DNA of 20,379 nucleotides from Emiliania huxleyi CCMP1516 (GCF_000372725.1 NW_005200110.1:61584-81962); one strand, 5' to 3'. Positions 1-9,382 are shown, counted from the stretch's first letter. The notes: a model not told the origin generated them from the letters alone. Translations and numbers: made by a program.

Positions 1-1379
1 GCGGCGCGGCCCCGGCGGCCCCGGCGCCGGCCGCGGCCCCCGCTGTAGCGTTTGGGGGGGGCGACTGGCGACGGCAAAAAATGCAAGCCCCGCCCCTGGC
101 CACTGTAATCAGAGGGCAGATTTGGAGAGATCTCGAGGAGTACATACAGATAGACCCTCCAACCATCAGAAAACTCCGACCTGATCGGTCGTACTGACCG
201 CCGACAGATCACTCCAGACAGCAGACAGGCCGACGTCTGCACGCGGCCGGCCGGGCGAGAGGCTTGACACGATCCGACCCTGCGACCCTGACGCTGCTGC
301 TCTAGCTATCAGACATGCACTGCTGACTGCTGCCACAATGTGCGACCTGTGCTGGCCCACTTGGCGGCCTTCCCGGTCAGTGGTGAGGCGCAGTTCAGAG
401 CTGTCGATGGCGCGATGCCGCACTGGTCCCACATTGGTGACACGAGACCACCAAGTTTGCCGGTCCAAGAGAGAGGCACCAGCGCTCTCCTGAGAAAGTG
501 CATGGTCCCTCTTGACTGCCCATGCGCGCGAGGCTGTGTAGGCATAGCCTCGAGAGTGCCAGCAGCCAGTCGCCGAGGCAGTTTGTGACGCGCATTGCGT
601 CAGAAGCGTGCACGCGCTGGAAGGACACCTTCCTACTGGCCGTACGATAAGGTCGTCACTGAATGGTGGATACTAAGGCCGCGAGCTATGCAGGTGGTCA
701 ATTGTGCAGCAGGGCACGGTCAGCAGCGCCGACAGGCTGTCGCAAGGCGATTAGGCGTGATAGCATGGCCGCAAGTACATCGAATTCCCATGAAAACAAG
801 TAAAAATTCGCGCAAAAAAGAAAAACATCCCGAAAAAATCGGCGCCTGCGGCGGGCCATGGGACCCCATCTCCCCCCCGCATGGATGCCCTCTAGGGCCC
901 CCGCCTCCCCCCAGAGATCGTGATCTGACTAACCTGGGCAACCATTCAGGGTGACGAGTAGGCAGTCGGTATGACGTATGAAATAGAGTTGCCACTGTGA
1001 TGATTATAACAAATAAGACCTCACTTGGAGATGGGAAGACAAGGCGAGGAGATCTAGGAGAGATCTACCAGGTAGGTGGGAGGTGGCGCAGGCCGCAGCC
1101 GCTGCGCGCTCGTGTCCCTGAAAAATCTCTCAGTGAGAGGAATACAATGTTTTAATGCCTGTATGCGGTCCTCGTCGCACGGCGGGGACGGGCGAGCGAC
1201 AGCACAAGCTTGTAAAAATGAAAAAGAAAGATTTTTTTGAACATTCCTACTTGCACAAATGAAAAAGAAAGGGAAGGACGAATGCAGTCCGCACCATTCT
1301 CGCAATATCTCTGACTTTACACAGATCGTTCACCCTCAAAATCGTATAAGAGCCACACACATTGATTGCAATACGCTTA
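1..1379. other. Gene-poor flank, no supported gene
   Basis: I see no ORF here with a recognisable domain or convincing codon bias; the short ORFs on both strands overlap each other and look like chance frames in GC-rich DNA. The stretch is mixed-composition, with a C/G-rich start, a purine-rich patch around 790-840 and C runs around 870-910. The 15-mer AAATGAAAAAGAAAG occurs twice about 45 bp apart (around 1215 and 1258). No tRNA, rRNA or CRISPR pattern was seen. It could contain untranslated or distal regulatory sequence of a gene outside the window. Confidence 0.5.
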
Positions 1380-2060
1380 CTTGAGCACCTGAGCACTGGA
1401 TAGGGTCGGTTCCGCATGGTACGGGACCCCTCGATCGTCTCGCCCTCCCTCACTGGTGTGTTCATTGGGGGGGGTCATAACAAACACGGTACAGGATCGA
1501 GGTGCACGCTGCCGAGGCAGTGTCGTCCCCCCTCTCCCCGACGGCGATGGCGGTGTGACCGATCGAGCTACAAGAAGAGCTTGTTCAGCAGGATCCGGGC
1601 CGTCGGATGCACTACCTCACTGGGCCTGAGACCATCGCGCGACCAGCCCCTCACCACTCCGGGTTTGCGTGGAGTCGAACCACTCCGGTATGGGTGGGCT
1701 AGCCCATTGATTTGAATTGAGGTCACCATCTTGAGCACTTGAGCACTGGATAGGGTCGATTCCGCATGGTACGGGACCCCTCGATCGTCTCGCCCTCCCT
1801 CACTGGTATGTTCATTGGGGGGGGTCATAACAAACACGGTACAGGATCGAGGTGCACGCTGCCGAAGCAGTGTCGTCCCCCCTCTCCCCAACGGCGATGG
1901 CGGTGTGACCGATCGAGCTACAAGAGGAGCTTGTTCAGCAGGATCCGGACCGTCGGATGCACTACCTCACTGGGCCTGAGAACACCGCACGACCAGCCCC
2001 TCACCACTCCGGGTTTGCGTGGAGTCGAACCACTCCGGTATGGGCGAGCCCATTGATTTT
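1380..2060. repeat. 350-bp tandem direct duplication
   Basis: Two adjacent copies lie at an offset of 350 bp: copy 1 about 1380-1729 and copy 2 about 1730-2060. They are identical over long stretches, with only scattered substitutions (for example GGGTCGGTTCC versus GGGTCGATTCC at 1401 and 1751) and a small deletion near the end of copy 2 (about 2045). Each copy contains GGTTCGACTCC on the minus strand, an exact match to the RNA polymerase III B-box consensus GGTTCGANTCC. The copies have similar small ORFs, but these follow simply from the duplication and have no recognisable domain. It may be a SINE-like element or a plain segmental duplication. Confidence 0.8.
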
Positions 2061-2466
2061 TAGCTTCATCTTGTTAATTGTCAGAATTCCTGTTGTGGTC
2101 ACCATCTGGTTAATTGTCAAAATTCCTGTTGTGCAAGAGGGGAGGGAGGGGGCTCTGACGGAGTGTGAGGCGGGAGAGGGCAGGGAATGGGCGCGGGGGA
2201 GGGGGGGGGGGGGGCTCAGCCGTGCAAAAAGCATCAATTAATAATAGTAAGGAAGACATATTATTATGGTGGGGCGGGGTTGTGGGGTGGGGTGGGGATG
2301 TCGGGGTGGGGAGTGGGTGGGCGCCGGAGTGGGAGTGGTGTGGCTGCTCCTGTGGTGCGGGCGACGGCTTCTGAGGAAGTGTCGCCGGGGCCTCGCCGCC
2401 GCGTAAATTCTTTTGTGAGCACCCTCTCGTGCAAAATCAGCACCAGACACCGCTGGCGCACGCATC
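2061..2466. promoter_or_regulatory. Upstream region of the Gly-rich gene
   Basis: This non-coding stretch contains a short direct repeat (TTAATTGTCAGAATTCCTGT around 2074 and a near copy around 2113) and a long G run at about 2200-2215. It also holds an AT-rich island with a perfect 8-bp inverted repeat, TAATAATA at 2239-2246 and TATTATTA at 2259-2266. A tract of many GGGG blocks follows at about 2271-2325 and could form G-quadruplexes. It lies immediately 5' of the ATG at 2467, so it presumably holds the promoter and 5' UTR. No canonical TATA box was identified with confidence. Confidence 0.4.
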
Positions 2467-3461
2467 ATGTCGCTCCCGCCGCTGTCGAAAGAGATGGAGG
2501 ACAAGCTGGAGCAGTGGGTCGCCGCCAAGCGCCAGCGCGACTTTGAGACGTCGGACCGGATCCGCGCCGAGATGAAGGACGCGGGCGTCAACCCGGAGGA
2601 GTACCGCCCGCCGCCGGGCAAGGGAGGCGGCGGGTACGGCGGCGGGTACGGCGGAGGAGGGTACGGCGGCGGCGGGTATGGCGGCGGCGGGTACGGCGGC
2701 GGCGGGTATGGCGGCGGCGGGTATGGCGGCGGCGGGTATGATGGCGGCGGCGGCGGCGGCGGCGGCCTCCCGCCGCTGTCGAAAGAGATGGAGGACAAGC
2801 TGGAGCAGTGGGTCGCCGCCAAGCGCCAGCGCGACTTTGAGACGTCGGACCGGATCCGTGCCGAGATGAAGGACGCGGGCGTCAACCCGGAGGAGTACCG
2901 CCCGCCGCCGGGCAAGGGAGGCGGCGGGTACGGCGGCGGCGCGGGCGATGAACACTTCATCGCTTGCCGAGGCGGGGCATGTCCGAGACACCTCCATCGC
3001 ATGTCGTCTAGGCGGGTATGGCGGCGGCGGCTATGGCGGAGGAGGGTACGGCGGCGGCGGGTACGGCGGCGGCGGAGATCGGTGCGGAGCCCTGCCAACG
3101 ACACAACAGAGACGCACCCACACGAAACGCGCACCATGCGACGCGCCTCGCGTACTGGGTTGTGCAGAGGGTGAAGAGCGCGTAGTGCCGCCCAGCCACT
3201 GCCGCCTGCAGGTACGGCGGTGGAGGCTATGGCGGCGGCGGCGGCTATGGCGGCGGCGGCGGCTATGGCGGCGGCGGCGGCTACGGCGGCGGCCGCGGCC
3301 GCGATGACGACCGCGGCGGCCGCCGCGACGACGACCGCGCGGGCAACTACAAGACCGCCGACCGTGGGGACTTCTCCACAATGTCGGGGCGCAAAGACCG
3401 CAGCCGCAGCCGCAGCCGCAGCCGGAGCCGCGACCGCCGCCGCGACCGCGACCGCGACTAG
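2467..3461 (+). CDS. Gly-rich, RS-tailed protein with duplicated CysRS-tail-like motif
   Basis: Three exons fit: 2467-2938, 3012-3081 and 3212-3461, giving about 263 residues. Intron 1 needs a GC donor (about 2939, possibly 2936) and ends in TAG at 3009-3011. Intron 2 is GT-AG (3082-3211). The protein has two copies of an acidic/basic helical block (residues about 3-50 and 101-148) containing AAKRQRDFETSDRIRAEM. This pattern resembles the helical tail motif of cysteinyl-tRNA synthetases (R-x-x-K/R-D-F-x-x-A/S-D-x-I-R), which recurs in other algal proteins. Each block is followed by GGGGY repeats. The C-terminus is Arg/Asp-rich with an alternating Arg-Ser run and a DRD-type end, as in splicing or RNA-binding proteins. 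A role in RNA or RNP binding is inferred from composition only; no RRM is visible. The ATG at 2467 is the first in frame and precedes the first block directly. Confidence 0.75.
2473..2938 (+). repeat. In-gene tandem duplication, 294-bp offset
   Basis: The block at about 2473-2644 is repeated at 2767-2938, a shift of exactly 98 codons. It covers the helical motif and the start of the Gly-rich stretch. The copies are almost identical in nucleotides; the clear difference I see is CGC versus CGT in the Arg codon of DRIRAE (around 2563 and 2857). Such identity at silent sites implies a very recent duplication or gene conversion, or possibly an assembly duplication. Between the copies lie imperfect GGCGGCGGGTAY repeats. 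Confidence 0.85.
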
Positions 3462-3829
3462 CGGCCGCGGCCGTGAGCGGGCGCATCCGATAGGGCGGAA
3501 GCGGCGCGGAAGGCTCGCCGGCCGCGGCCGCGTCGGCGCTTTGGGAAGCGGCCTGGAAGGGGCGTTGGGGGGCGGGCGGGGGCGGGGGGGGGGGGGGGGG
3601 CATGCGCTGCAGACCGTCACGGCCGATGTCGATCGGCGCGCAACACTTGCTCCGAGCCTGGGGGAGGGGCGAGGCGTTTCGCAGCCGCCGCGCCACGTTT
3701 ACATGATCTCCGATGCCAAAGTAAGGATCGACGGCTTTAAAAATGAAATATATGTCTTGTGTGTTCTGTGACTGAGGCGGCGCGCACACCACTTGTTTCT
3801 CCGAGCCTGTATCTCAGAGTCTCGGCTCG
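3462..3829. other. Convergent 3' flanks of the Gly-rich and GH10-like genes
   Basis: No gene is supported in this interval. It separates two genes that point towards each other. A G homopolymer run occupies about 3586-3600, and a locally A/T-rich patch around 3735-3755 may belong to a 3' processing region. I see no canonical AATAAA. Confidence 0.4.
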
Positions 3830-4765
3830 TCAGATGCTGACCTCATCCACCGGCTCCACCGTTCGCAGCGGCTGGTGCTGTCTCCTCGTCTCGCTCTTTC
3901 GCCCACCGAGGCCCGGCCTCGCGCGCGCCGGCGTCTTTGCGGTCAGCTCCGCCCGCTTGCGGTAGCAAGCAAAGAGGCACCCCACCGACGCGGAGGCGAT
4001 CAGCGCTGGGGTCGCCCAGATCGGGTACCGCCAGTGCCCCTTCCAGTCGCACTGCACCGTCACCAGCGTCGCTCTAGGCGGGTGCGGCTGCCACCGAGTG
4101 GGCTGGACGGTCGCCTCGCGGCGCAGCTCCACCTCACCCGCGCAGAGCTGCTCGCCGTGCCGCAGCTCGTACGCGTACGTGCCGTAGAACGCCTATGGGA
4201 CACGTCGCGGACGTGTCGTGGATGTGCCGCAGCCCTCGTAGACGCACGGTACTAGGACAGCGGCCTCCAGCGGCAGCAAGCCGGCCTCGCGGCCGCGCGA
4301 CGTCATCTCGTGCGTCACCTCGGTATGCCACTCCCCCCGCCACAGGCTGTCCACCCGTTCCGCCCCCGGCTTGGGCTGCTTCCCCGCCGTGTAGAGCCCC
4401 GGCCCGTTGGCGCCTGCTGCCGTTGTCCTCGGGTCGTCCCACAGCTGTCCGAGAGTGATGCCGGCCACTGCTTCGTGCGAGAAGGCGATGCGCAGGAACT
4501 TCTCGAGCTCATACGCTTGCTGCGCCGGGTCGAGGCCCGAGATGGTGAGCTCCGTGATGTAGACGGGCATGCGCAGCTCGCGGAGCACGTCGAGGCGGTG
4601 CTTGACAGTGGACGCGTCCACTTCCCCGTCGAAGTGCGCCTGCACGCCGATGGCCTGCACCGGGACGCCGCGCGCGCGCAAGTCCCAGAGCGAGTTGTGG
4701 TACGCCTCGGCGGGCGTCAGCGTGAGCGAGGAGAGGATGCCACTCTCCGAGGTGCAGAGCTCGGC
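3830..4765 (-). CDS. GH10 xylanase-like C-terminal half with C-terminal membrane anchor (5' partial)
   Basis: On the minus strand an exon begins after an acceptor CAG (exon from 4765) and reads to about 4253 or 4244. A short intron follows (about 51-60 nt, ending TAG at 4195-4193; donor GTACCG at 4252 or GTCTAC at 4243), then an exon from 4192 to the stop at 3832-3830. The first exon carries GH10 features: GVPVQAIGVQAHF, then MPVYITELTIS with the expected nucleophile Glu (codon 4552-4550), then HEAVAGITLGQLWDD. The next part, AFYGTYAYELRHG, resembles the beta-rich C-terminal tail of plant-type GH10 enzymes. A hydrophobic segment, PALIASASVGCLFACY, then a basic tail suggest a type I or tail anchor. 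The N-terminal half of the barrel with the acid/base Glu is not found upstream, so the gene is 5' incomplete, has distant exons, or is a pseudogene. Likely substrate is beta-1,4-xylan or a related glycan, by family. Confidence 0.72.
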
Positions 4766-4781
4766 CTGCCAAGAATACACG

Positions 4782-5285
4782 ATGCGCAATGAGACGAGCT
4801 ACATACAGTTCCGTCTAGAGAATCCGAAGGGTTGGTACTGCCATACATTTACCCCCGAAGACGCGGCGACGCGGCCGTTTGCCCCGGATGAAGCGGTCGC
4901 AACTATGTTTGCTGAGGCAGTACGCGTCGGTGCTGGGCGAGTTCGCGTCCCAGCTTGGGCAACCCGCTATGCTCGATCCAAAGATAGCAGCATAACCAGC
5001 TCTCGTGCATCAATACGTGAGGTTGCGGGAGCTGAGATGGGCTTGGGAGCTCGCCCCGTTGCCGTGCTCGTTGTGGTCGCGATGATTGCTGCAGCTTTCT
5101 CACTTGCTCGTGCAGTCTGGCGCGCGCGGACGTACCCGCTTAGCGACGCGGATGCCGCAACGAATCGACGATGTGCACCAGGAACACCCCAGGCGCAGCT
5201 GCGGAGGGTGCCGGTGGCGGTGCCACCCTGCCGCCTGGCCCTGCTTTCGCTCCAGCCACAGTTAGGGTGTGCCAGTAGATGTTGA
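4782..5285 (+). CDS. Possible small membrane protein, unrecognised
   Basis: An ATG-initiated frame of 167 codons starts at 4782, eleven to seventeen bases beyond the GH10-like exon on the other strand. I do not recognise it. It begins MRNETSYIQFRLENPKGWYC and has one strongly hydrophobic stretch, PVAVLVVVAMIAAAFSLA (codons about 90-107), followed by basic residues. That would fit one membrane segment. Codon third positions are less GC-biased than in the firm genes. A different frame over about 4915-5000 also looks protein-like (LLRQYASVLGEFASQLGQPA), so this may be a frameshifted remnant. It could equally be a chance ORF. Confidence 0.22.
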   Translation: MRNETSYIQFRLENPKGWYCHTFTPEDAATRPFAPDEAVATMFAEAVRVGAGRVRVPAWATRYARSKDSSITSSRASIREVAGAEMGLGARPVAVLVVVAMIAAAFSLARAVWRARTYPLSDADAATNRRCAPGTPQAQLRRVPVAVPPCRLALLSLQPQLGCASRC

Positions 5286-5684
5286 AAGTGGGTTTTGGAG
5301 GTGTCTGGGGGCGAGCTCCGGGAGATGAGGGTCCTGGTGTGAAGGGGACTGTGAAGAGGCACTTTTACACAATTTGTATACAACAAAAGGAGTCAACCTC
5401 CTACGTTCTTTCTTTTTTTGCACCCCTGCGAGCGGGGCGGGGTGCGCGCTGTGCATCTGTCTGGCAGTTGCCCAATCAGAAAGTAGGCGAGCAAGATGAC
5501 GACGGCATATAGTTGATGAGTGGATGGATGAGGATCGCGAGGAACGTACACGCGTGTACAGACAGCGTCAGGCGAGGGTTCACCGCGTTGATCAAGGCCT
5601 TGCCCAAGAAGCCCATTCTCCTCCTTTGTGAGCGAGATCGCAGCCGAGATGGCAGAAAGAAGAAAGAAAGAACGCCGTAGAGCT
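5286..5684. other. Intergenic, nothing recognised
   Basis: This is mixed-composition DNA with a pyrimidine-rich patch at about 5405-5420 (TTCTTTCTTTTTTTGC) and a purine-rich patch at 5655-5672. No domain-bearing ORF, RNA gene or notable repeat was seen. Confidence 0.4.
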
Positions 5685-5972
5685 CTAGACTGACAACAGT
5701 GTAGTTGAACCACCGACTTGTTGCAGCACCTGCTCCTTGAGTTGTGTTCGTACCATGTGATTGAACGCGTCCAACCCATCGGTCCCACCTCGCAAATAAA
5801 TGGCACCAATAGCAGCATAGATCTCGTCGCGGTCAGCTGCACTATAACAACCAGCCACTCTCAGGTCAAACGACTCAAGCGTGTGCTGCAGAGCTATCCG
5901 CTGAAGTGCCATGGAGGCTCCAAAGAGGGTTCCTCCCACGGACCGACCGTCCGGCACCGCTCCGGGACGCAC
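5685..5972 (-). CDS. Hypothetical protein or exon, unrecognised
   Basis: A minus-strand open frame ends at TAG (5687-5685). Its middle reads like real protein: a balanced, helical composition including SAADRDEIYAAIGAIYLRGG followed by LDAFNHMVRTQLKEQVLQQV. I cannot assign it to a family. The frame opens without an ATG at its 5' limit; an internal ATG lies about 20 codons in (before ALQRIALQHTLESFDL). It may therefore be a last exon or a gene fragment. Codon bias is weaker than in neighbouring firm genes. A chance ORF cannot be excluded. Confidence 0.3.
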   Translation of the reverse strand: MRPGAVPDGRSVGGTLFGASMALQRIALQHTLESFDLRVAGCYSAADRDEIYAAIGAIYLRGGTDGLDAFNHMVRTQLKEQVLQQVGGSTTLLSV

Positions 5973-6483
5973 GCCGGCGAAGCACCATCAAGCTGCTGTA
6001 CGGCCCCGGCATCGCCTTCCCAGGCTTAGCTAGACTGAGCGATATTGTGCACATGGTTGGTCTCTACAATATATACACTGACACTGAACCTCACAGAGCT
6101 CGTCCCGGTCCGTCACGGCCATCCTTGGCCTCCGGAGGGCCCCCGGCCGCGTCACAAATCCGACCACAGAGCACCGGGACGCGGTCGGGCGATCTGAGGC
6201 CCAAGTAGGCGTATGCATTGCCCATCCAGGGCTATCACCTGGACCTATCAACAGGCGCTGCGGCGCCGTGCTCAGGAGCTGCTGTTCACAGCCTTGTTAT
6301 TGAGAAGAAAATACATCCTATGGCGCTGTGCGCTGGCCTGTGAGAGGTTGAGGTGCGAGCCCTGGAGGCCCTTGGGATGGGGGGGGACTACCCGCGGGCT
6401 TAGAAGGCCCGCGCGCAGGGGGGTGGGGCATTGAGACCGGTCACACCTGCGCAGACTTTCGTACGGCACAGTAGTCTTGCCGC
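5973..6483. other. Intergenic, upstream of the methyltransferase gene
   Basis: No gene is supported. This stretch presumably includes the promoter and 5' UTR of the methyltransferase gene. A short self-complementary GC-rich element, CCCGCGGGCTTAGAAGGCCC, lies at about 6391-6410. No TATA box or other recognised site was found. Confidence 0.4.
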
Positions 6484-8105
6484 ATGCCAAACGACTCGCG
6501 CTCAATCCGTGTCCTGCTCCACCGGCACTCGTCGCCGGCGCCGCAAGCCGTGCAGGCACCGGCTTCCACCACCATCCTGCAGCTCAAGGAGCGGTGGTAC
6601 GGCGGCGGTGCTCCATGCGGCGCTGCCGGCGTCGTCCTGCGGCTCGGCTCTCCCGATGGCCGGCGAGCATACAACTCGATGAGTCTGGCCGAGGTGTCCG
6701 CCGGGAGCGATGCCGTGGTCCTGTGGTGGGAGGAGGCGTCGCCAGCCGCCGCGCCAGCCGCGTCGCCAGCCTCCTCGTCCGCCTCGACGGCGACGGCCGC
6801 GCTGATTGTGGGCCTGGACAGCCTCGCCGATTTTGGCGCCTACGACGCGCAGACGTCGCTCTGGTGCCGCCTCTGGCAGCTCGACGCACCTCCCGTCTCA
6901 CCAGGGGCGGTGGAGGCGGAGGGTGGCGGGCGGGCGCGGCCATTGCTGCGGCTCTACGAGGGCGGCGCCGCCGCCGCCGCCGTGGGCGCCGCTGCCGCCG
7001 CAGGCGCCGCGGGCGCCGAGGGGGAGGAGCGCGCCCTCAGCGGCGAGTGCGTGCTGTGGCCGTCGGGCGTGCTGATGGCGCGCTTCCTCGAGCGGCGCGC
7101 CGAGGCGCTGCAGCTGTGTGGCAGCCGGTTGGTCGAGCTCGGCGCCGGGTCGGCGCTGCCGTCCGTGGTCGCCGCGTGTTGCGGCAGCCGCGTGGTGGCG
7201 ACGGACCGGGCTGCGGGCGCGCGCTACCTGCGCATGCACCTCGAGGCCAACGCGGCGGCGGTGCGGGAGCGGGGCGGGCCGGCGGTGCAGCAGGCGGCCC
7301 TCTCGTTCGGCAGCGAGGAGGATGCCGCTCGGCTGAGGGGGGCGGCACTCTTCGGAGAGCAAGGCAGTCTTTGAGTGTTTGCAGAGCACACAGCGAGCGC
7401 GCACTCACGTCACCAACCACACCACGCGCGTCTCCTCCCAGCGACACGACGCCTCTGCGCGCGCCGCGCGGTTCGTCTCCGCACTGCCGACGAGCGGTCG
7501 CGTCGTCTGTCAGTGCCGCAGACTCGCAGTGCAAGCACAGAGATGCATCTCAGAGCTCTCCCCCCCTTCCCCTCACAGGCGGGCCGCGGTACATCGTCGG
7601 CTGCGACATCCTCTACAGCGAGGCGCTGCTCGCACCTGTCCTCGACACCCTCGCCCGCTTGTGCGGCGGAGGAGGCGGCGGAGGCGGCGGAGGCGACGGA
7701 GGCGGCGGAGGCGACGGAGGTGGAGGCGGCGACGGAGGTGGAGGCGGCGGCGGCGGCGGAGGCGGAGGCGGAGGCGGAGGCGGAGGCGGAGGCGGAGGCG
7801 GAGGCGGCGGAGGCGGAGGCGGCGGTGGCGTCGCCGAACGAGGGGCTCGCGGGGGTTTGGTCGTCTACCTGGTGCACGATGACGGCTCGACGAGCCGCTG
7901 CGCTGCGCTGCGCGAGAGATTCTTTGGCGCGGGCGGGCTGGCGGAGCGGGCGGGCTGGCGCGTGGCGCGAGTGCGGCTGGAGGAGGTTCTGGAGGCGCGC
8001 TTCCTCGACCCGGAGCTTTGCCTGTTCGAGCTCACGCGGCGGCTGCCGCCCACCCAAGGGGCGCGCGCGGCAAAGAGAGCGCTCGACATCGAGTGCTCCG
8101 GATGA
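6484..8105 (+). CDS. METTL21/FAM86-type protein methyltransferase with possible ubiquitin-like N-terminus
   Basis: Two exons fit: 6484-7363 (GC donor) or 6484-7366 (GT donor), then 7579-8105, for 468 or 469 residues. The start is the ATG at 6484. Residues about 7-80 (IRVLLH...STTILQLKERW...RRAYNSMSLAEV...DAVVLWWEE) have the spacing of a ubiquitin-like fold; this is only a pattern match. The middle matches Methyltransf_16: GECVLWPSGVLMARFL, then motif I RLVELGAGSALPSVVAA, motif II RVVATD, and across the splice YIVGCDILYSEALLAPVLDTL. The enzyme should use S-adenosylmethionine to methylate a protein, usually a lysine; the target cannot be read from sequence. A Gly tract of about 55 residues with a few Asp (codons 7665-7829) interrupts the C-terminal part of the fold, after which LVVYLVHDDG and the final strands resume. 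That tract probably loops out. Confidence 0.85.
7665..7829 (+). repeat. In-frame GGN (poly-Gly) tract
   Basis: This is a run of GGC/GGA codons with occasional GAC, inside the second exon of the methyltransferase. All repeat units are multiples of three, so the frame is preserved. It encodes Gly with a few Asp. Its length is probably variable between strains, as expected for slippage-prone repeats. Confidence 0.85.
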
Positions 8106-8441
8106 CATCAAAAAACCACGAAAGTACTAATGGGGCCGGTTTGAAATTCGCGGGCGCAAAAACACACCCACACACCTGCGCGGGCGCGCGGGGGCCGCGG
8201 CGCGGCGGGTACCACCTACCACCGCGGGTGTGCGCGCGTGCGCTCTCGCGGTCGCGTCCCCCGAGCCCGACCTCGACGTCGTGTCGGCGCGCGTGTGCGA
8301 TTCCGAATCTGGTATACGGACGGTGGCACTGGTTGCGGTATCCGGTATGAACGTGTGTACCGGCATCGCACGATCGCAGGGGTCACACAGTAAGAGCGTG
8401 TGGTGACGCCAGCCCCTCAAATCGAGCCTACGGGCTACGCT
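8106..8441. other. Short intergenic gap between convergent genes
   Basis: No gene is supported. The stretch contains a CA/GC-rich patch (8158-8240) and a CGGTAT-rich patch around 8305-8350. It holds the 3' ends of the methyltransferase (+) and macrodomain (-) genes. No clear poly(A) signal was seen. Confidence 0.4.
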
Positions 8442-9254
8442 CTATCGCTGCCAGCGTGACCACGCCTCGTCCGCAAACTCGCAGTAGACTCGCCTGTCTA
8501 GCAACACAAACTCCACGCGGGCGAGGGTGCCGCCGGCGGCCCCTGCCGCCGCCGCCGCGTGCCGCTCGACGGCGTCAAAGGCGGCACGCGCCCCCGCGGT
8601 AGCGGGGAAGCCCGCCACGCCGCACGCGAGGGCGGGCAGGGCAAGCGAGCCCAGGCCGAGGCTGTCGGCGAGGTCGAAGCACGCAGCGTAGGTGCGCCGC
8701 AGCGCGGCCTCGCTCTCGCGCGCATGGAAGCTCGTCGGGCCGAGCGCGTGGAGCACCCACGCCGTCCGCAGCGCGTGTGCGCTGGTCGCCCTCGCTGTCG
8801 ACGGCAACAGCTTCTCTCCACTCGCCGCCGCCGGTGGCAGCGCCTCGCACTCATTCTCCAGCCCGGAGCCCGCACGCTCACGGAGGGCGCCGTCTGCATT
8901 CGTCACGCCGGCGAACCCCCACCAGCCACTACGATTGCCGCACAGCTGCGGGTTGGACGAGGCGACGACGCCGCCCGTCGCGTGCCGCCCGCTCATCGCG
9001 GCGTCGCCAAGGCACCCGCTGCGGATCTGGAGCCTGATGGGCGCGTCCTCCGTGAGCGCCGGCACGCGAAAGGTGAGGGCTCCGCCGATTTCGGCCAGCT
9101 GGTCTCGAAAGCGGATGTAGCCTGCTGGCACGGCGGGCGAAGCGCCGCCCTGCTGGTCCGCGCCGCGGCGCCACGTGCAGCCGACGCGTGCGCTCAGCGG
9201 CCCGCCAACGCTACTGCTGCTGATGGGACGCGTGAGAGACCGTGCCCGGCGCAT
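8442..9254 (-). CDS. Macrodomain (ADP-ribose-binding) protein
   Basis: A single uninterrupted minus-strand frame runs from ATG (9254) to TAG (8444-8442), 270 residues. It shows macrodomain landmarks in order: GGVVASSNPQLCGN near residue 95 (the usual NxxN/SNP region), FAGVTNADGALRERAGSGLENEC (glycine loop and helix), TAWVLHALGP near residue 168 (the viHavGP strand), then SLALPALACGVAGFP near 208 (the aiPalscGvfGfP loop). Macrodomains bind ADP-ribose and many remove ADP-ribose from proteins or from O-acetyl-ADP-ribose; whether this one is catalytic cannot be judged by eye. No signal peptide or membrane segment is evident, so a cytosolic or nuclear location is likely. The first 50 residues are low complexity and could be a targeting or disordered extension. 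The gene is divergent from the AP2 gene, with about 130 bp between. Confidence 0.85.
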   Translation of the reverse strand: MRRARSLTRPISSSSVGGPLSARVGCTWRRGADQQGGASPAVPAGYIRFRDQLAEIGGALTFRVPALTEDAPIRLQIRSGCLGDAAMSGRHATGGVVASSNPQLCGNRSGWWGFAGVTNADGALRERAGSGLENECEALPPAAASGEKLLPSTARATSAHALRTAWVLHALGPTSFHARESEAALRRTYAACFDLADSLGLGSLALPALACGVAGFPATAGARAAFDAVERHAAAAAGAAGGTLARVEFVLLDRRVYCEFADEAWSRWQR

Positions 9255-9382
9255 CGGAGGTCAATTCATTTGTTGGGCTGGGTCTTGAGTGCGCGTTCTC
9301 TTGCTTGCGCTGTCCGAGTCCAGCTGAGCGGTCTCTGAAAATCCACTTTTACCAATAAACTATAAGTACGTACGTACAACAG

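Noticed and set aside
1670..1730. tRNA gene on the minus strand
   Set aside because: The TTCGA loop and B-box match, but no acceptor-stem or anticodon-arm pairing could be drawn at tRNA spacing.
2238..3620. Minus-strand ORF, 460 codons, Pro/Ala-rich
   Set aside because: Mirror of the Gly-rich gene: GGC repeats read backwards as Ala/Pro. No domain of its own.
6477..8105. Single 542-codon plus-strand ORF covering the methyltransferase
   Set aside because: Its first two thirds are out of frame with the recognisable motifs. The domain is restored only by splicing the 6484 frame to the exon at 7579.
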